A stretch of DNA of 64,000 nucleotides from Pectobacterium carotovorum. Lineage in GTDB: Bacteria; Pseudomonadota; Gammaproteobacteria; Enterobacterales; Enterobacteriaceae. Below, piece after piece: positions 1 through 8,381 of this stretch. The position numbers were made by a program, and so were the translations under genes. Under the pieces are notes generated by a model, which saw only the letters and a program-made list of their open reading frames with translations, did not search any database and was not told where the DNA came from. Position 1 is the stretch's first letter. Each line of letters starts with the position of its first letter. The stretch covers positions 2,170,001 through 2,234,000 of the forward strand of contig NZ_JAXAFK010000001.1 in the NCBI RefSeq assembly GCF_033898505.1. Reading direction: 5' to 3'.

Positions 1-822
1 GGCGATATCCGCTGCTTTATCCAGATCTGCATCAGCAAAAATGATCAGCGGCGATTTCCCACCCAGCTCCATCGTAACGTCTTTCAGCGTCGAGCCAGCG
101 GCATTGGCCATTACCGTTTTCCCGCTGGCGATCCCTCCGGTGAAAGAGACTTTGGCAATCCCCGGATGCGTGGTCAGCGCCTGACCAACGGATTGTCCCG
201 TTCCCGTCAGCACATTGAATACGCCCGCCGGTAACCCAGCCTCGGTATAGATTTCTGCCAGCTTCAGCGCGGTAAGCGACGTGACTTCACTGGGCTTGAA
301 GATCATCGCGTTGCCAGCCGCCAGCGCAGGGGCCGATTTCCACAATGCGATCTGAATGGGGTAGTTCCAGGCACCGATGCCAGCGACCACCCCAAGCGGT
401 TCTCGGCGGGTATAGACGAACGAGGTATCACGCAGGGGAATCTGCTGCCCTTCAAGCATGGGAATCAACCCCGCGTAATATTCCAGAACATCCGCACCGG
501 TCACGATATCGACGGTGCGCGTTTCTGAGAGCGGCTTGCCGGTATCGTGCGTTTCAAGCAATGCGAGTTCATCATTGCGCTCACGCAGGATATCCACGGT
601 ACGGCGTAAAATACGCGAGCGCTCCATCGCTGTCATGGCCGCCCATATCTTCTGCCCTGCGGTTGCTGCGCTGACCGCCCGGTCAACGTCAGCGGCAGTG
701 GCTGACTGAAGCTGGGCGATGATGTCGCCATTCGCGGGGTTTATCGCATCAAACGTATCGTCACCTGTGCTATCGACATATGTGCCGTTGATATAAAGCT
801 GTTGTAAACCGTAGCGAGACAT
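1..822 (-). CDS. betB: Betaine aldehyde dehydrogenase, N-terminal part (cut by window edge)
   Basis: This is the NAD(P)-dependent aldehyde dehydrogenase that oxidises betaine aldehyde to glycine betaine, the second step of choline-derived osmoprotectant synthesis. The first 274 codons are present and run in frame to base 1; the catalytic cysteine lies beyond the edge. The protein opens [18 protein letters not shown] and contains the aldehyde dehydrogenase signatures GAWNYP and FTGG, plus the glutamate of MELGGKSP at residue 252. It starts 68 bp downstream of betI, so the two probably form an operon (betI-betB, with betA expected off the left edge). The start is the ATG at 822. Identification by family is strong. 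Confidence 0.93.
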   Translation of the reverse strand, partial: MSRYGLQQLYINGTYVDSTGDDTFDAINPANGDIIAQLQSATAADVDRAVSAATAGQKIWAAMTAMERSRILRRTVDILRERNDELALLETHDTGKPLSETRTVDIVTGADVLEYYAGLIPMLEGQQIPLRDTSFVYTRREPLGVVAGIGAWNYPIQIALWKSAPALAAGNAMIFKPSEVTSLTALKLAEIYTEAGLPAGVFNVLTGTGQSVGQALTTHPGIAKVSFTGGIASGKTVMANAAGSTLKDVTMELGGKSPLIIFADADLDKAADIA

Positions 823-890
823 AAATTCTCCTGTCTGATGGCTGCCCGGACACGCATTCCGGGCAGAAAAGGCAAAATGATAAGGAAGGG

Positions 891-1478
891 TTACGCGCGA
901 GTGAGCTGCTGCTCGATATAGTCATAGGCAATGCTCAGCGCTTCTTCGCGGTTGAAGGCGTCATGACTTAGCGCACCGCGCAGCCACAGTCCATCGATCA
1001 GACCTGCCAACCCTTTTGCCGCAAGACGTGCGTTGCCTTTCGACAAACAACGGCTAAATTCGACACACAGGTTGGAGTAAAGCCGCCGATCGTTAACCTG
1101 CTGTAGCCGATGGAGCATAGGGGAATGCAGGCTACTGGCCCAGAACGCCAGCCAGGTTTTCATCGCCGCGCTATTCGTCTGGCTATCATCAAAGTTTCCC
1201 TGAACAATCGCCCGCAAACGTGCACGAGGTGTGTTTTCCGTCAGGCCCAGCAATCTTGATTTCACTGCCAGCCCCAGATGACTGATCAGGTAGCGCATCG
1301 TCGCTTCCAGTAAGCCATTTTTATCGCGGAAGTAATGGCTGATGATCCCGTTCGACACTCCCGCACGTCGGGCAATCTGTACGATCGAGGCGTCGTGCAT
1401 CCCCACATCGTTAATCGCTGCCAGCGTCGCGTCGATGAGCTGTTGTCGTCTGATAGGCTGCATTCCGACTTTAGGCAC
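891..1478 (-). CDS. betI: TetR-family repressor of choline/betaine genes
   Basis: BetI is a 195-residue TetR-family repressor that controls the bet genes and responds to choline. The N-terminal helix-turn-helix (about residues 25-50) is clear in the stretch [18 protein letters not shown], followed by the usual helical ligand-binding region. The length matches the E. coli protein. It is the first gene of the leftward bet operon and faces divergent betT across 351 bp. A perfect 14-bp palindrome lies 99 bp upstream of its start and is the likely binding site. Confidence 0.93.
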   Translation of the reverse strand: MPKVGMQPIRRQQLIDATLAAINDVGMHDASIVQIARRAGVSNGIISHYFRDKNGLLEATMRYLISHLGLAVKSRLLGLTENTPRARLRAIVQGNFDDSQTNSAAMKTWLAFWASSLHSPMLHRLQQVNDRRLYSNLCVEFSRCLSKGNARLAAKGLAGLIDGLWLRGALSHDAFNREEALSIAYDYIEQQLTRA

Positions 1479-1829
1479 TGCACTTCCCCTTCATTATCTT
1501 CCCTTCATTTTGCGTGATGAATCACGGTAAACGACGGTGATTCATGATCCGATTTGTCCCATTAAACTTTTTTTTGATTGAACGTTCAATAAAAAATGAA
1601 TATCTTTTATTGCTGAAAGGTTAAAAATCTGTATCAATTATCATGAAAAATGGTGTGAGTTCAGACGATAACTCCACCTTTAAAAGAATAATTTCTTTTT
1701 TGTTCTGACGATCTTCTTCAACGGAAAGCGTACTCAGCGGATGTCCTGCGCCCCATTCTTGGTATGCGCTAAGCACACTTCGTGGAGAGAGGAATCAGAG
1801 TATCTGTTCACGTAACGCAAGGGATAACC
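1479..1829. other. betI-betT divergent intergenic region
   Basis: This 351-bp AT-rich region separates leftward betIB from rightward betT. It holds the BetI-type palindrome listed separately and must contain both promoters. I could not fix either promoter from the sequence alone, and no further gene was seen. Confidence 0.6.
1577..1590. promoter_or_regulatory. Probable BetI operator palindrome
   Basis: ATTGAACGTTCAAT is a perfect 14-bp inverted repeat in the divergent betI-betT spacer. TetR-type BetI is known to bind a palindromic site between betT and betIBA in E. coli, and the position and symmetry here fit that role. Assignment to BetI is inference. Confidence 0.7.
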
Positions 1830-3863
1830 ATGCCAGCATCAGAAACGACCACCCAACAGGATCGCCTGAATCCTGTCGTGTTCTACACATCAGCGGGACT
1901 CATCCTGACATTCTCGCTGATGACCATGTTGTTTAACAAAGAAGCAAATGCCTGGATTACCCACGCACTCAACTGGGTTTCCGCTACCTTTGGTTGGTAC
2001 TATCTGCTCGCCGCCACGCTCTACATCGTTTTCGTTATCTTCATCGCCTCCTCTCGCTTTGGTTCGATCAAGCTCGGGCCGGAGCAGTCGAAACCTGAAT
2101 TTAGCTTGATGAGTTGGGCAGCAATGCTGTTCGCGGCAGGGATCGGCATCGATTTAATGTTCTTTTCCGTCGCGGAACCCATTACGCAATATATGATGCC
2201 GCCGGAAGGACAAGGCCAAACGATGGAGGCGGCACGGCAGGCTATGGTCTGGACGCTGTTTCACTACGGGCTAACGGGTTGGTCAATGTACGCGCTGATG
2301 GGTATCGCTTTGGGCTACTTCAGCTACCGGTATAATTTGCCGCTGACAATTCGCTCTGCCCTGTATCCCATTTTTGGTAAACGCATCAATGGCCCGATTG
2401 GACACAGTGTTGATATCGCCGCCGTACTCGGAACCATCTTCGGTATCGCAACCACGCTGGGTATCGGCGTCGTTCAGCTTAATTACGGGCTGAAAGTCCT
2501 GTTCCAGATCCCAGAGAATCTCACCGTTCAGGCCTCGCTCATCCTGCTTTCCGTGATCATGGCGACAGTTTCCGTGACGTCTGGGGTCAATCGCGGCATT
2601 CGCTTCCTCTCCGAGCTTAACGTCTTGCTCGCGCTGGGTTTGATTCTCTTTCTGCTCTTCTGGGGCGATACCGAGTTTCTGCTAAACGCGCTGGTGCTGA
2701 ACGTCGGGGATTACATCAACCGCTTTACGGGCATGACGCTTAACAGCTTTGCCTTTGCTCGCCCGACAGAATGGATGAATAGCTGGACGCTGTTCTTCTG
2801 GGCCTGGTGGGTCGCATGGGCACCGTTTGTCGGGCTGTTTCTGGCACGCATCTCACGCGGCAGAACGATTCGGCAGTTCGTTGTCGGCACGCTGATCATT
2901 CCGTTTGTCTTTACCCTGCTGTGGCTCTCCATTTTTGGCAACAGCGCACTTTATCAGGTAATCCACGGTAATCTGGACTTTGCGACCGAAGTCATGCAGC
3001 ACCCGGAGCGTGGGTTCTACAGCCTGCTGGCACAGTATCCTGGTTTCAGCCTGAGCGCCTCTGTCGCGACCATTACCGGCCTGCTGTTTTATGTCACCTC
3101 TGCTGACTCCGGTTCATTGGTACTGGGTAACTTTACTTCTCGTCTTGGCGACATCAACAATGATGCGCCAAACTGGCTGCGGGTTTTCTGGTCAGTTGCG
3201 ATTGGTCTGCTGACGCTGGGTATGTTGATGACAAACGGCGTGTCAGCATTACAGAACACCACTGTCATCATGGGATTGCCGTTTAGCTTTGTGATGTTCT
3301 TTATTATGGCGGGGTTATATAAATCACTGCGGGTAGAGGATTACCGTAAAGCCAGCTCCTTACAAACCTCGGCGCCAATGCCAATATCGGGTGACGATCG
3401 CTTGAACTGGAAACAACGCATCTCACGCGTCATGAATTTCCCCGGCACAACGCATACACAGAAAATGCTGGATAACGTCTGTAAAGCCGCCATGGAGGAT
3501 GTCGCGCGTGAACTGCGCCTGCGCGGCGCCAACGTTGAAGTCAACGAATTGCCGCCTGTCGAAGATGAGCGCCTGAACCATCTCGAACTGCTGGTGGATT
3601 TGGGTGATGAACAGAATTTCCTTTACCAAATCTGGCCACAGCGCTATAGCGTCCCGGCGTTTACCTACCGGGCCCGCTCGGGGAAATCAGATTATTACCG
3701 CCTCGAAACCTTCCTGTTGGAAGGAAGTCAGGGAAATGACCTGATGGACTACAGTAAAGAGCAGGTGATTAACGACATTTTGGATCAGTACGAACGCCAC
3801 CTGAATTTTCTTCATCTTAATCGAGAAGCTCCGGGTAATACACTGACCTTCCCGGATGCATAA
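1830..3863 (+). CDS. betT: High-affinity choline transporter, BCCT family
   Basis: BetT is an inner-membrane, proton-driven choline importer of the betaine/carnitine/choline transporter family, with 12 predicted membrane helices. The family tryptophan-rich stretch WTLFFWAWWVAWAPFVGLFLARISRGRT is visible in pieces around the middle of the protein. The long hydrophilic C-terminal tail (about residues 505-677) is typical of BetT and is linked to osmotic control. I chose the ATG at 1830, which gives 677 residues as in E. coli and has AGGG about 7 bases upstream; an in-frame ATG at 1782 lacks support. It is divergent from betIB and probably BetI-regulated. A hairpin terminator follows. Confidence 0.94.
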   Translation: MPASETTTQQDRLNPVVFYTSAGLILTFSLMTMLFNKEANAWITHALNWVSATFGWYYLLAATLYIVFVIFIASSRFGSIKLGPEQSKPEFSLMSWAAMLFAAGIGIDLMFFSVAEPITQYMMPPEGQGQTMEAARQAMVWTLFHYGLTGWSMYALMGIALGYFSYRYNLPLTIRSALYPIFGKRINGPIGHSVDIAAVLGTIFGIATTLGIGVVQLNYGLKVLFQIPENLTVQASLILLSVIMATVSVTSGVNRGIRFLSELNVLLALGLILFLLFWGDTEFLLNALVLNVGDYINRFTGMTLNSFAFARPTEWMNSWTLFFWAWWVAWAPFVGLFLARISRGRTIRQFVVGTLIIPFVFTLLWLSIFGNSALYQVIHGNLDFATEVMQHPERGFYSLLAQYPGFSLSASVATITGLLFYVTSADSGSLVLGNFTSRLGDINNDAPNWLRVFWSVAIGLLTLGMLMTNGVSALQNTTVIMGLPFSFVMFFIMAGLYKSLRVEDYRKASSLQTSAPMPISGDDRLNWKQRISRVMNFPGTTHTQKMLDNVCKAAMEDVARELRLRGANVEVNELPPVEDERLNHLELLVDLGDEQNFLYQIWPQRYSVPAFTYRARSGKSDYYRLETFLLEGSQGNDLMDYSKEQVINDILDQYERHLNFLHLNREAPGNTLTFPDA

Positions 3864-3872
3864 CCCTTCCCT

Positions 3873-3899
3873 ATGGCGCTGAAATACAGCGCCATTTTT
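3873..3899 (+). terminator. Terminator after betT
   Basis: ATGGCGCTG and CAGCGCCAT form a 9-bp perfect stem with a 5-base loop, followed by a run of Ts, 10 bp after the betT stop. Confidence 0.85.
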
Positions 3900-4078
3900 C
3901 AATGTGTTATGCCTTTATTATCCCTGTTCCGTTCATCGTGTTTTTCCTGAATCTATGGGCTATGCCGCATTCTTTGCTTCCACGATTTGCGCTTTATTTT
4001 TGAAACGGTATACTGCACACATCAAATTGAAATACAGTTTTAAAAAATGTATTTGTCCGTCACAGAAAAGGAACGAAC

Positions 4079-4717
4079 ATGAAAATTGCACTGATTAACG
4101 AGAACAGCCAGGCTGCCAAAAACGCCATCATCGCCGAGTCTCTGACCAAAGCGGTTGCACCGTTGGGCCACACTGTACACAACTACGGCCAATATGCTGT
4201 TGAAGATGCAGCGCAACTGACTTACATCCAGAACGGTATTCTGGCCGCTATCCTGCTGAACTCCGGCGCGGCTGATTTCGTTGTGACCGGCTGCGGTACT
4301 GGCCAGGGCGCGATGCTGGCTTGTAACTCTTTCCCAGGCGTAATCTGCGGTCTGGTTGTTGACCCATCTGATGCTTACCTGTTCTCTCAGATCAACAACG
4401 GTAACGCCGTATCCGTTCCTTACGCTAAAGGCTTTGGCTGGGGCGCTGAACTGAACCTGGAAAACCTGTTTACCCAGCTGTTCAAAGAAGAAGGCGGCAG
4501 AGGCTATCCAAGCGATCGCGTTGTTCCTCAACAACGTAACAAGAAAATCCTGGATGCCGTAAAAGAAGTAACCTACAACGACCTGATCACCATTCTGAAA
4601 GGTCTCGATCAGGATCTGGTTAAAGGCGCCGTTGCTGGTCCTAAATTCCAGGAATACTTCTTCGCTAACAGCAAAGACGAAGCACTGACCAGCTACATCA
4701 AAACGCTGCTGGCGTAA
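4079..4717 (+). CDS. RpiB/LacA/LacB-family sugar-phosphate isomerase-like protein
   Basis: This is a 212-residue member of the RpiB/LacAB family, enzymes that interconvert aldose and ketose sugar phosphates. The core signature GCGTGQGAMLACN is present, with the usual active-site cysteine at about residue 72, and the later stretch LFSQINNGNAVSVP matches the family. It is longer than classical RpiB (about 150 residues) because of a C-terminal extension from about residue 145. The N-terminal Asp-His pair that RpiB uses near residues 8-9 is not seen: the equivalent stretch reads INENSQ. The substrate is therefore uncertain. The start has AAAAGGAA upstream. It is a single-gene unit with its own terminator. 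Confidence 0.8.
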   Translation: MKIALINENSQAAKNAIIAESLTKAVAPLGHTVHNYGQYAVEDAAQLTYIQNGILAAILLNSGAADFVVTGCGTGQGAMLACNSFPGVICGLVVDPSDAYLFSQINNGNAVSVPYAKGFGWGAELNLENLFTQLFKEEGGRGYPSDRVVPQQRNKKILDAVKEVTYNDLITILKGLDQDLVKGAVAGPKFQEYFFANSKDEALTSYIKTLLA

Positions 4718-4737
4718 TCGTCCACTCGCTGACAAAC

Positions 4738-4771
4738 AAACCACAGGCCCATTGCGGTCTGTGGTTTTTTT
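4738..4771 (+). terminator. Terminator after the RpiB-like gene
   Basis: AAACCACAG pairs with CTGTGGTTT around a short loop and is followed by a T run, about 20 bp after the stop codon. Confidence 0.88.
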
Positions 4772-4878
4772 ATGCCGATTCCCCCACCCTTTCTGCCTAC
4801 ATTTTAACGGCACCGTTACGCGGCCTATCCGTTACCGTTCAATGCTTAGCCAGACGCATCGTTAGCGCTAAATACTGC

Positions 4879-4907
4879 TTGACCGGAGCTAAGCGACTCC
4901 CTATAGT
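4879..4907 (+). promoter_or_regulatory. Promoter of tRNA-Ser
   Basis: TTGACC (4879-4884) and TATAGT (4902-4907) are separated by 17 bp and followed by a GC-rich GCGCCCC stretch. A GC-rich discriminator is typical of stringently controlled stable-RNA promoters. The tRNA begins 31 bp further on. Confidence 0.8.
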
Positions 4908-4938
4908 AGCGCCCCGTTGCCCCTTGTAGGCAACCCCC

Positions 4939-5028
4939 GGTGAGGTGTCCGAGAGGCTGAAGGAGCACGCCTGGAAAGTGTGTATACGTGAAAACGTATC
5001 AAGGGTTCGAATCCCTTCCTCACCGCCA
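4939..5028 (+). tRNA. tRNA-Ser (anticodon GGA)
   Basis: A complete 90-base class II tRNA with encoded CCA. The 7-bp acceptor stem GGTGAGG/CCTCACC, the anticodon loop CTGGAAA with GGA at 4973-4975, a long variable arm (around TATACGTGAAAACGTATC) and the GGTTCGAATCC T arm are all present. It reads UCC, and by wobble UCU. It has its own promoter and terminator. Confidence 0.97.
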
Positions 5029-5038
5029 TATAAAAGAA

Positions 5039-5070
5039 AACGCCCCTGACTTACGTCAGGGGCGTTTTTT
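5039..5070 (+). terminator. Terminator after tRNA-Ser
   Basis: CGCCCCTGAC and GTCAGGGGCG form a strong 10-bp stem with a TTAC loop, followed by seven Ts, 11 bases after the tRNA CCA end. Confidence 0.93.
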
Positions 5071-5114
5071 TATGCTAATAGCACAGGCATTTTCATCCCT
5101 GTACCACGCAAGCA

Positions 5115-5903
5115 TCAACCATAAGCATGGAGCGTACGCTGGCACAGCGCCGAGCGCACACAGTCCTCTTTACCGAAAGAGACCACGCCAATCATGTCAT
5201 CCTCAACAAAGCGCTCCAGTGCGTCGCGCAGGCCGGATTTCACCCCAGCAGGCAAGTCGCACTGCGTCACATCACCATTGACGATAACCGTGACGTTCTC
5301 GCCCAAACGCGTCAGGAACATTTTCATTTGGTTCACCGTCACGTTTTGCGCCTCATCCAGAATCACAACCGCATTTTCAAATGTCCGCCCGCGCATATAC
5401 GCAAAAGGCGCAATTTCAACTTTGGCGATTTCCGGCCGCAAACAATACTGCATGAAAGAGGCCCCCAGCCGACGCAAAAGTATGTCGTAAACCGGGCGGA
5501 AATAAGGCGCAAACTTCTCCGCAATATCTCCGGGTAAAAAGCCAAGATCCTCGTCGGCCTGTAATACCGGCCGCGTAACAATAATACGCTCAACCTCTTT
5601 ATGGATTAGTGCCTCCGCCGCTTTCGCAGCGCTCAGATACGTTTTACCGCAGCCAGCTTCACCTGTGGCAAAAATCAACTGTTTGTTTTCTATCGCAGAC
5701 AAGTAATGTTCCTGGGCAGCCGTACGAGCTTGAATAACGGAATTATCGCGATTCTCACGCGCCATTCCGATTGCTTCAATCCCGCCCATCTGTACCAGAG
5801 AAGTGACCGATTCTTCCTCACGCTGACGATGGCTACGCGACTCACGACGAATAACGCGTTTTGCTTCACGACGAGCTTTGATCACTGCTTTTTGTCTTCC
5901 CAT
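5115..5903 (-). CDS. phoH: PhoH-family ATPase
   Basis: This is a cytoplasmic P-loop ATPase of the PhoH family (262 residues). The Walker A motif GEAGCGKT is at residues 81-88 and Walker B with DE at 183-184 (VVILDEAQN). The Arg/Lys-rich N-terminus (residues 1-30) suggests nucleic-acid contact. Some family members are phosphate-starvation-inducible; the biochemical role is poorly defined. The ATG at 5903 has AAGGTG upstream. A direct-repeat Pho-box-like sequence on the same strand lies about 400 bp upstream. The gene lies downstream of fliZ, with 531 bp between them. The symbol is a family-level assignment. Confidence 0.85.
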   Translation of the reverse strand: MGRQKAVIKARREAKRVIRRESRSHRQREEESVTSLVQMGGIEAIGMARENRDNSVIQARTAAQEHYLSAIENKQLIFATGEAGCGKTYLSAAKAAEALIHKEVERIIVTRPVLQADEDLGFLPGDIAEKFAPYFRPVYDILLRRLGASFMQYCLRPEIAKVEIAPFAYMRGRTFENAVVILDEAQNVTVNQMKMFLTRLGENVTVIVNGDVTQCDLPAGVKSGLRDALERFVEDDMIGVVSFGKEDCVRSALCQRTLHAYG

Positions 5904-6304
5904 AGTGGCACCTTACAGTTTGTTTCACTTACCGCACTGTTCTACAGCGCGTGACGTTTAACTCACTAACGAGGTTAGGCTTCCTTATTAAGCCAATAGC
6001 GGACAGAAAATACACATGATTCATCCACGAACAGAGTGAAAAACGAACAACGTGCTCATGGATAGAAAGAGAAAATACACGGAGAGTTTGGGTAACAAGA
6101 GAATGGCGTAGCGTTGAAAATAAGTGGGAGGAACATCCCTCGCATCGGCGAGTCAGCAGCGTAGAATCTTGACATCGACTACAAAGTCCAAAAAAGGACA
6201 TTACCATTCGCGTTCCTCACTGTGACAACGACTATTCCACTGAATAATGATTGATCGCATCGTAGAACTACTACTAACCATTGCCTAAAAATTAGTGCCG
6301 AATG

Positions 6305-6322
6305 ATTTCAGTAGTATGACAG
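6305..6322 (-). promoter_or_regulatory. Pho-box-like element upstream of phoH
   Basis: On the minus strand CTGTCAT, a 4-base gap and CTGAAAT form two 7-base units 11 bases apart, the layout of an E. coli Pho box (CTGTCAT then CTGTCAY). The first unit is perfect and the second matches 5 of 7. It points toward phoH, but the distance to its start (about 400 bp) is long. Confidence 0.4.
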
Positions 6323-6368
6323 TGCAATAATTTGCTCCTGGAATGCAAGCATTTTTTACACTGTCATA
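6315..6368. repeat. 10-bp perfect inverted repeat
   Basis: TATGACAGTG (6315-6324) and CACTGTCATA (6359-6368) are exact inverse copies separated by 34 bp. The left arm overlaps the Pho-box-like element. No T run follows either side, so it does not look like an intrinsic terminator. Confidence 0.7.
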
Positions 6369-6434
6369 ACATTTACGTATAGTCAGTATCCCATGGTTTG
6401 GCAATGTCAGCCTGAGAACGACGCATTATGTACG

Positions 6435-6950
6435 TCAGAAATGCCGCTGCCAGTCCAGATATTGATCGTATTTTCGTAAGGCACTGCGGTAAATATTTTG
6501 CTCAATATCGGGAAGGTAATCACATACGCGCTGCTGTACCCCATCGCGGTGCCGGGAAAAGGTTTCTGTGGGATAGTTATTGGCAGCCAGCAGTTCATCC
6601 AACCGCCGCAGACGAATGACATACTCGCGCATCGTGCTATGGCGAACTTCAGTCTGCTCGATCAGATACTGTGTGAAGGCTTTAATATCGAAATAGCTAG
6701 CAGTCGTATTGCATAATATTTCGCTACAAAAGCGGCAAAGTGGGATTAATTCCTGTTGCAGACTGGACCATATTTCGTCATCGATAAGCCTGTCGATGCT
6801 GCCAATCGATTTTTTATTGATAAGCTGATTGCGAAATACCAGTGAAACGCGGTCGAGCTCTTTATCACACTGGGAACAGTTGGTCTGTCTGTGTTTGAAG
6901 TCTTTCAGATAACGGCTTAGCAGCTGTTTCTTCCGAATTGATGGGTGCAT
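6435..6950 (-). CDS. fliZ: Flagellar regulator FliZ
   Basis: FliZ is a 171-residue DNA-binding regulator that, in E. coli and Salmonella, modulates FlhDC output and antagonises sigma-S promoters by recognising sigma-S-like sequences. The protein begins MHPSIRKKQLLSRYLKDFKH and keeps the CxxC pairs (TNCSQC and PLCRFC) and a basic helical segment near YVIRLRRLDELLA. It is slightly shorter than the E. coli protein (183). It lies downstream of fliA on the same strand, but a 201-bp gap separates them. The usual fliY (cystine-binding) gene does not follow; phoH does. Confidence 0.9.
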   Translation of the reverse strand: MHPSIRKKQLLSRYLKDFKHRQTNCSQCDKELDRVSLVFRNQLINKKSIGSIDRLIDDEIWSSLQQELIPLCRFCSEILCNTTASYFDIKAFTQYLIEQTEVRHSTMREYVIRLRRLDELLAANNYPTETFSRHRDGVQQRVCDYLPDIEQNIYRSALRKYDQYLDWQRHF

Positions 6951-7151
6951 GAATCCATTCCATGACGATATATAACTTCAATGTGAAGCAATAGCACCTT
7001 CATTACGCCAGAAATGCTGGAGTGCTAAAAACAGGTAGCATTAATCATTTAAATACTGATGAAAAACGTTCATCAATATTCAAACGTTGCAATGATCCCG
7101 TGCTTCAGAGACTGAAGATATATTTGATAACAGTATTCCTACGCAGCGCAA

Positions 7152-7874
7152 TTAAACATCGTTCATTAATTTCACGCGCAGGCGCTTTATCGCCTGGCTA
7201 TGCAACTGACTGACTCTCGACTCCCCGACTTCGAGAACGGCACCGATCTCTTTCAGGTTCAACTCTTCCTGATAGTAAAGCGTCAATACCAATTTCTCAC
7301 GCTCTGGCAGGCTTTCAATCGCGTCCATTACACGATGGCGCAAATTGCCTTCCATCAGTTGATGCAACGGATTCGCATCTTCATTGCCTTCCAGTAGAGC
7401 CTCTGCGCTGTCACCATGTTCTTCACGCCATTCATCGTAAGAAAAAAGCTGGCTGTTGTTCGTATCCAGCAATATCTGACGATAATCCTCAAGCGTGATA
7501 TTCAGGGCCTGCGCAACCTCCTGCTCCGTTGGAGTACGACCGAGCTGTTGTTCAGCCTGCTGCATTGCTTGTGCCACTTCCCGCGCATTACGCCGTACAC
7601 TGCGTGGAGCCCAATCACGACTGCGTAATTCATCCAACATCGAACCGCGGATTCGTTGAACGGCATAGGTAGTAAACGCCGTACCTTGCAACGAATCATA
7701 GCGCTCGACTGCGCTGAGCAAACCGATACCGCCAGCCTGTAGCAGATCGTCAAGCTCAACACTCGCGGGGAGACGAACCTGTAAACGCAAGGCTTCATGG
7801 CGCACTAGTGGAACATAGCGCTTCCAGAGGGAATTCTTATCCATTGTGCCTTCGGCGGTATACAAATCGCTCAC
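7152..7874 (-). CDS. fliA: Flagellar sigma factor 28
   Basis: FliA is the sigma-28 factor that directs RNA polymerase to late flagellar, motility and chemotaxis promoters; FlgM inhibits it. The 240 residues match E. coli FliA closely: region 2 (LDDLLQAGGIGLL; AFTTYAVQRIRGSMLDELR), region 3 and region 4 (EREKLVLTLYYQEELNLKEIG). The start is a GTG at 7874, giving MSDLYTAEGTMDK; E. coli fliA also uses GTG. It is the upstream partner of fliZ. It should be FlhDC-activated, and its product matches the sigma-28 promoters found in this window. Confidence 0.97.
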   Translation of the reverse strand: MSDLYTAEGTMDKNSLWKRYVPLVRHEALRLQVRLPASVELDDLLQAGGIGLLSAVERYDSLQGTAFTTYAVQRIRGSMLDELRSRDWAPRSVRRNAREVAQAMQQAEQQLGRTPTEQEVAQALNITLEDYRQILLDTNNSQLFSYDEWREEHGDSAEALLEGNEDANPLHQLMEGNLRHRVMDAIESLPEREKLVLTLYYQEELNLKEIGAVLEVGESRVSQLHSQAIKRLRVKLMNDV

Positions 7875-8381
7875 AGTGACAAATACCTACGATGATAATG
7901 TTATCGACACTATTATGCTTTTAGGTAGGGTAGCCAATCGTCTGAATAGCGTCAAAAAAGAAGGGTTATTCCTGCCATGTATGACAGGATTGAGTAAAGA
8001 GTCTGCGGAGAGAAACCCAAATGTCAGGCACATAGGGTGCAATACGACAACGAATTTGTGATGTATCTCTCTTCCGAAGGGAGGTGATTCTAACGCAGAC
8101 CTCTGGCAGAGGAAAGGAAGTTTTATAGGCAGATAGACCATTTTGTGGTCAGGCGGAGTGCAATGATTACGAATTTTACCTGGTAATTTGCAGTATCGTC
8201 TCGCAAATACCCTAGCGGCATCGATGAAAAAATAGCATCAAAAACAACGTTAGACGGATCTGATGGATGACGAACAGCTGGACGTCTATGTGCAGGGTTA
8301 TGCCATCCCTTTTTATTGGTCTATTCCAGAAATGGCATGGAGTTTCTAATGCTTGATTATTGTTATATAGAACGCGTGTTT
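7875..8381. other. Spacer between the glycan island and fliA
   Basis: This 507-bp region should hold the fliA promoter at its left side and the end of the leftward glycan operon at its right. I see GTCGATAA on the minus strand near 7904, similar to a sigma-28 -10 element, but no correctly spaced -35. Short inverted repeats (GACCA/TGGTC at 8136-8150; ATGCCAT/ATGGCAT near 8310-8337) lack T runs. No gene was recognised. Confidence 0.45.

Larger units (their letters stand above)
5904..6434. other. Gene-poor spacer between phoH and fliZ
   Basis: This 531-bp region lies upstream of phoH and downstream of fliZ. It contains a 10-bp inverted repeat (6315-6324 and 6359-6368) and a Pho-box-like element. 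A 92-codon minus-strand open frame (5929-6207) has no recognisable homology or start signal, so I do not call it. I saw no clear terminator for fliZ. Confidence 0.5.

Noticed and set aside
345..674. Open frame opposite betB
   Set aside because: Antisense shadow of a well-conserved gene with no features of its own.
5929..6207. 92-codon open frame on the minus strand upstream of phoH
   Set aside because: No recognisable domain, no clear ribosome-binding site and a composition unlike the neighbouring genes.
7887..8141. 84-codon open frame upstream of fliA
   Set aside because: It overlaps the expected fliA promoter region and shows no recognisable protein features.
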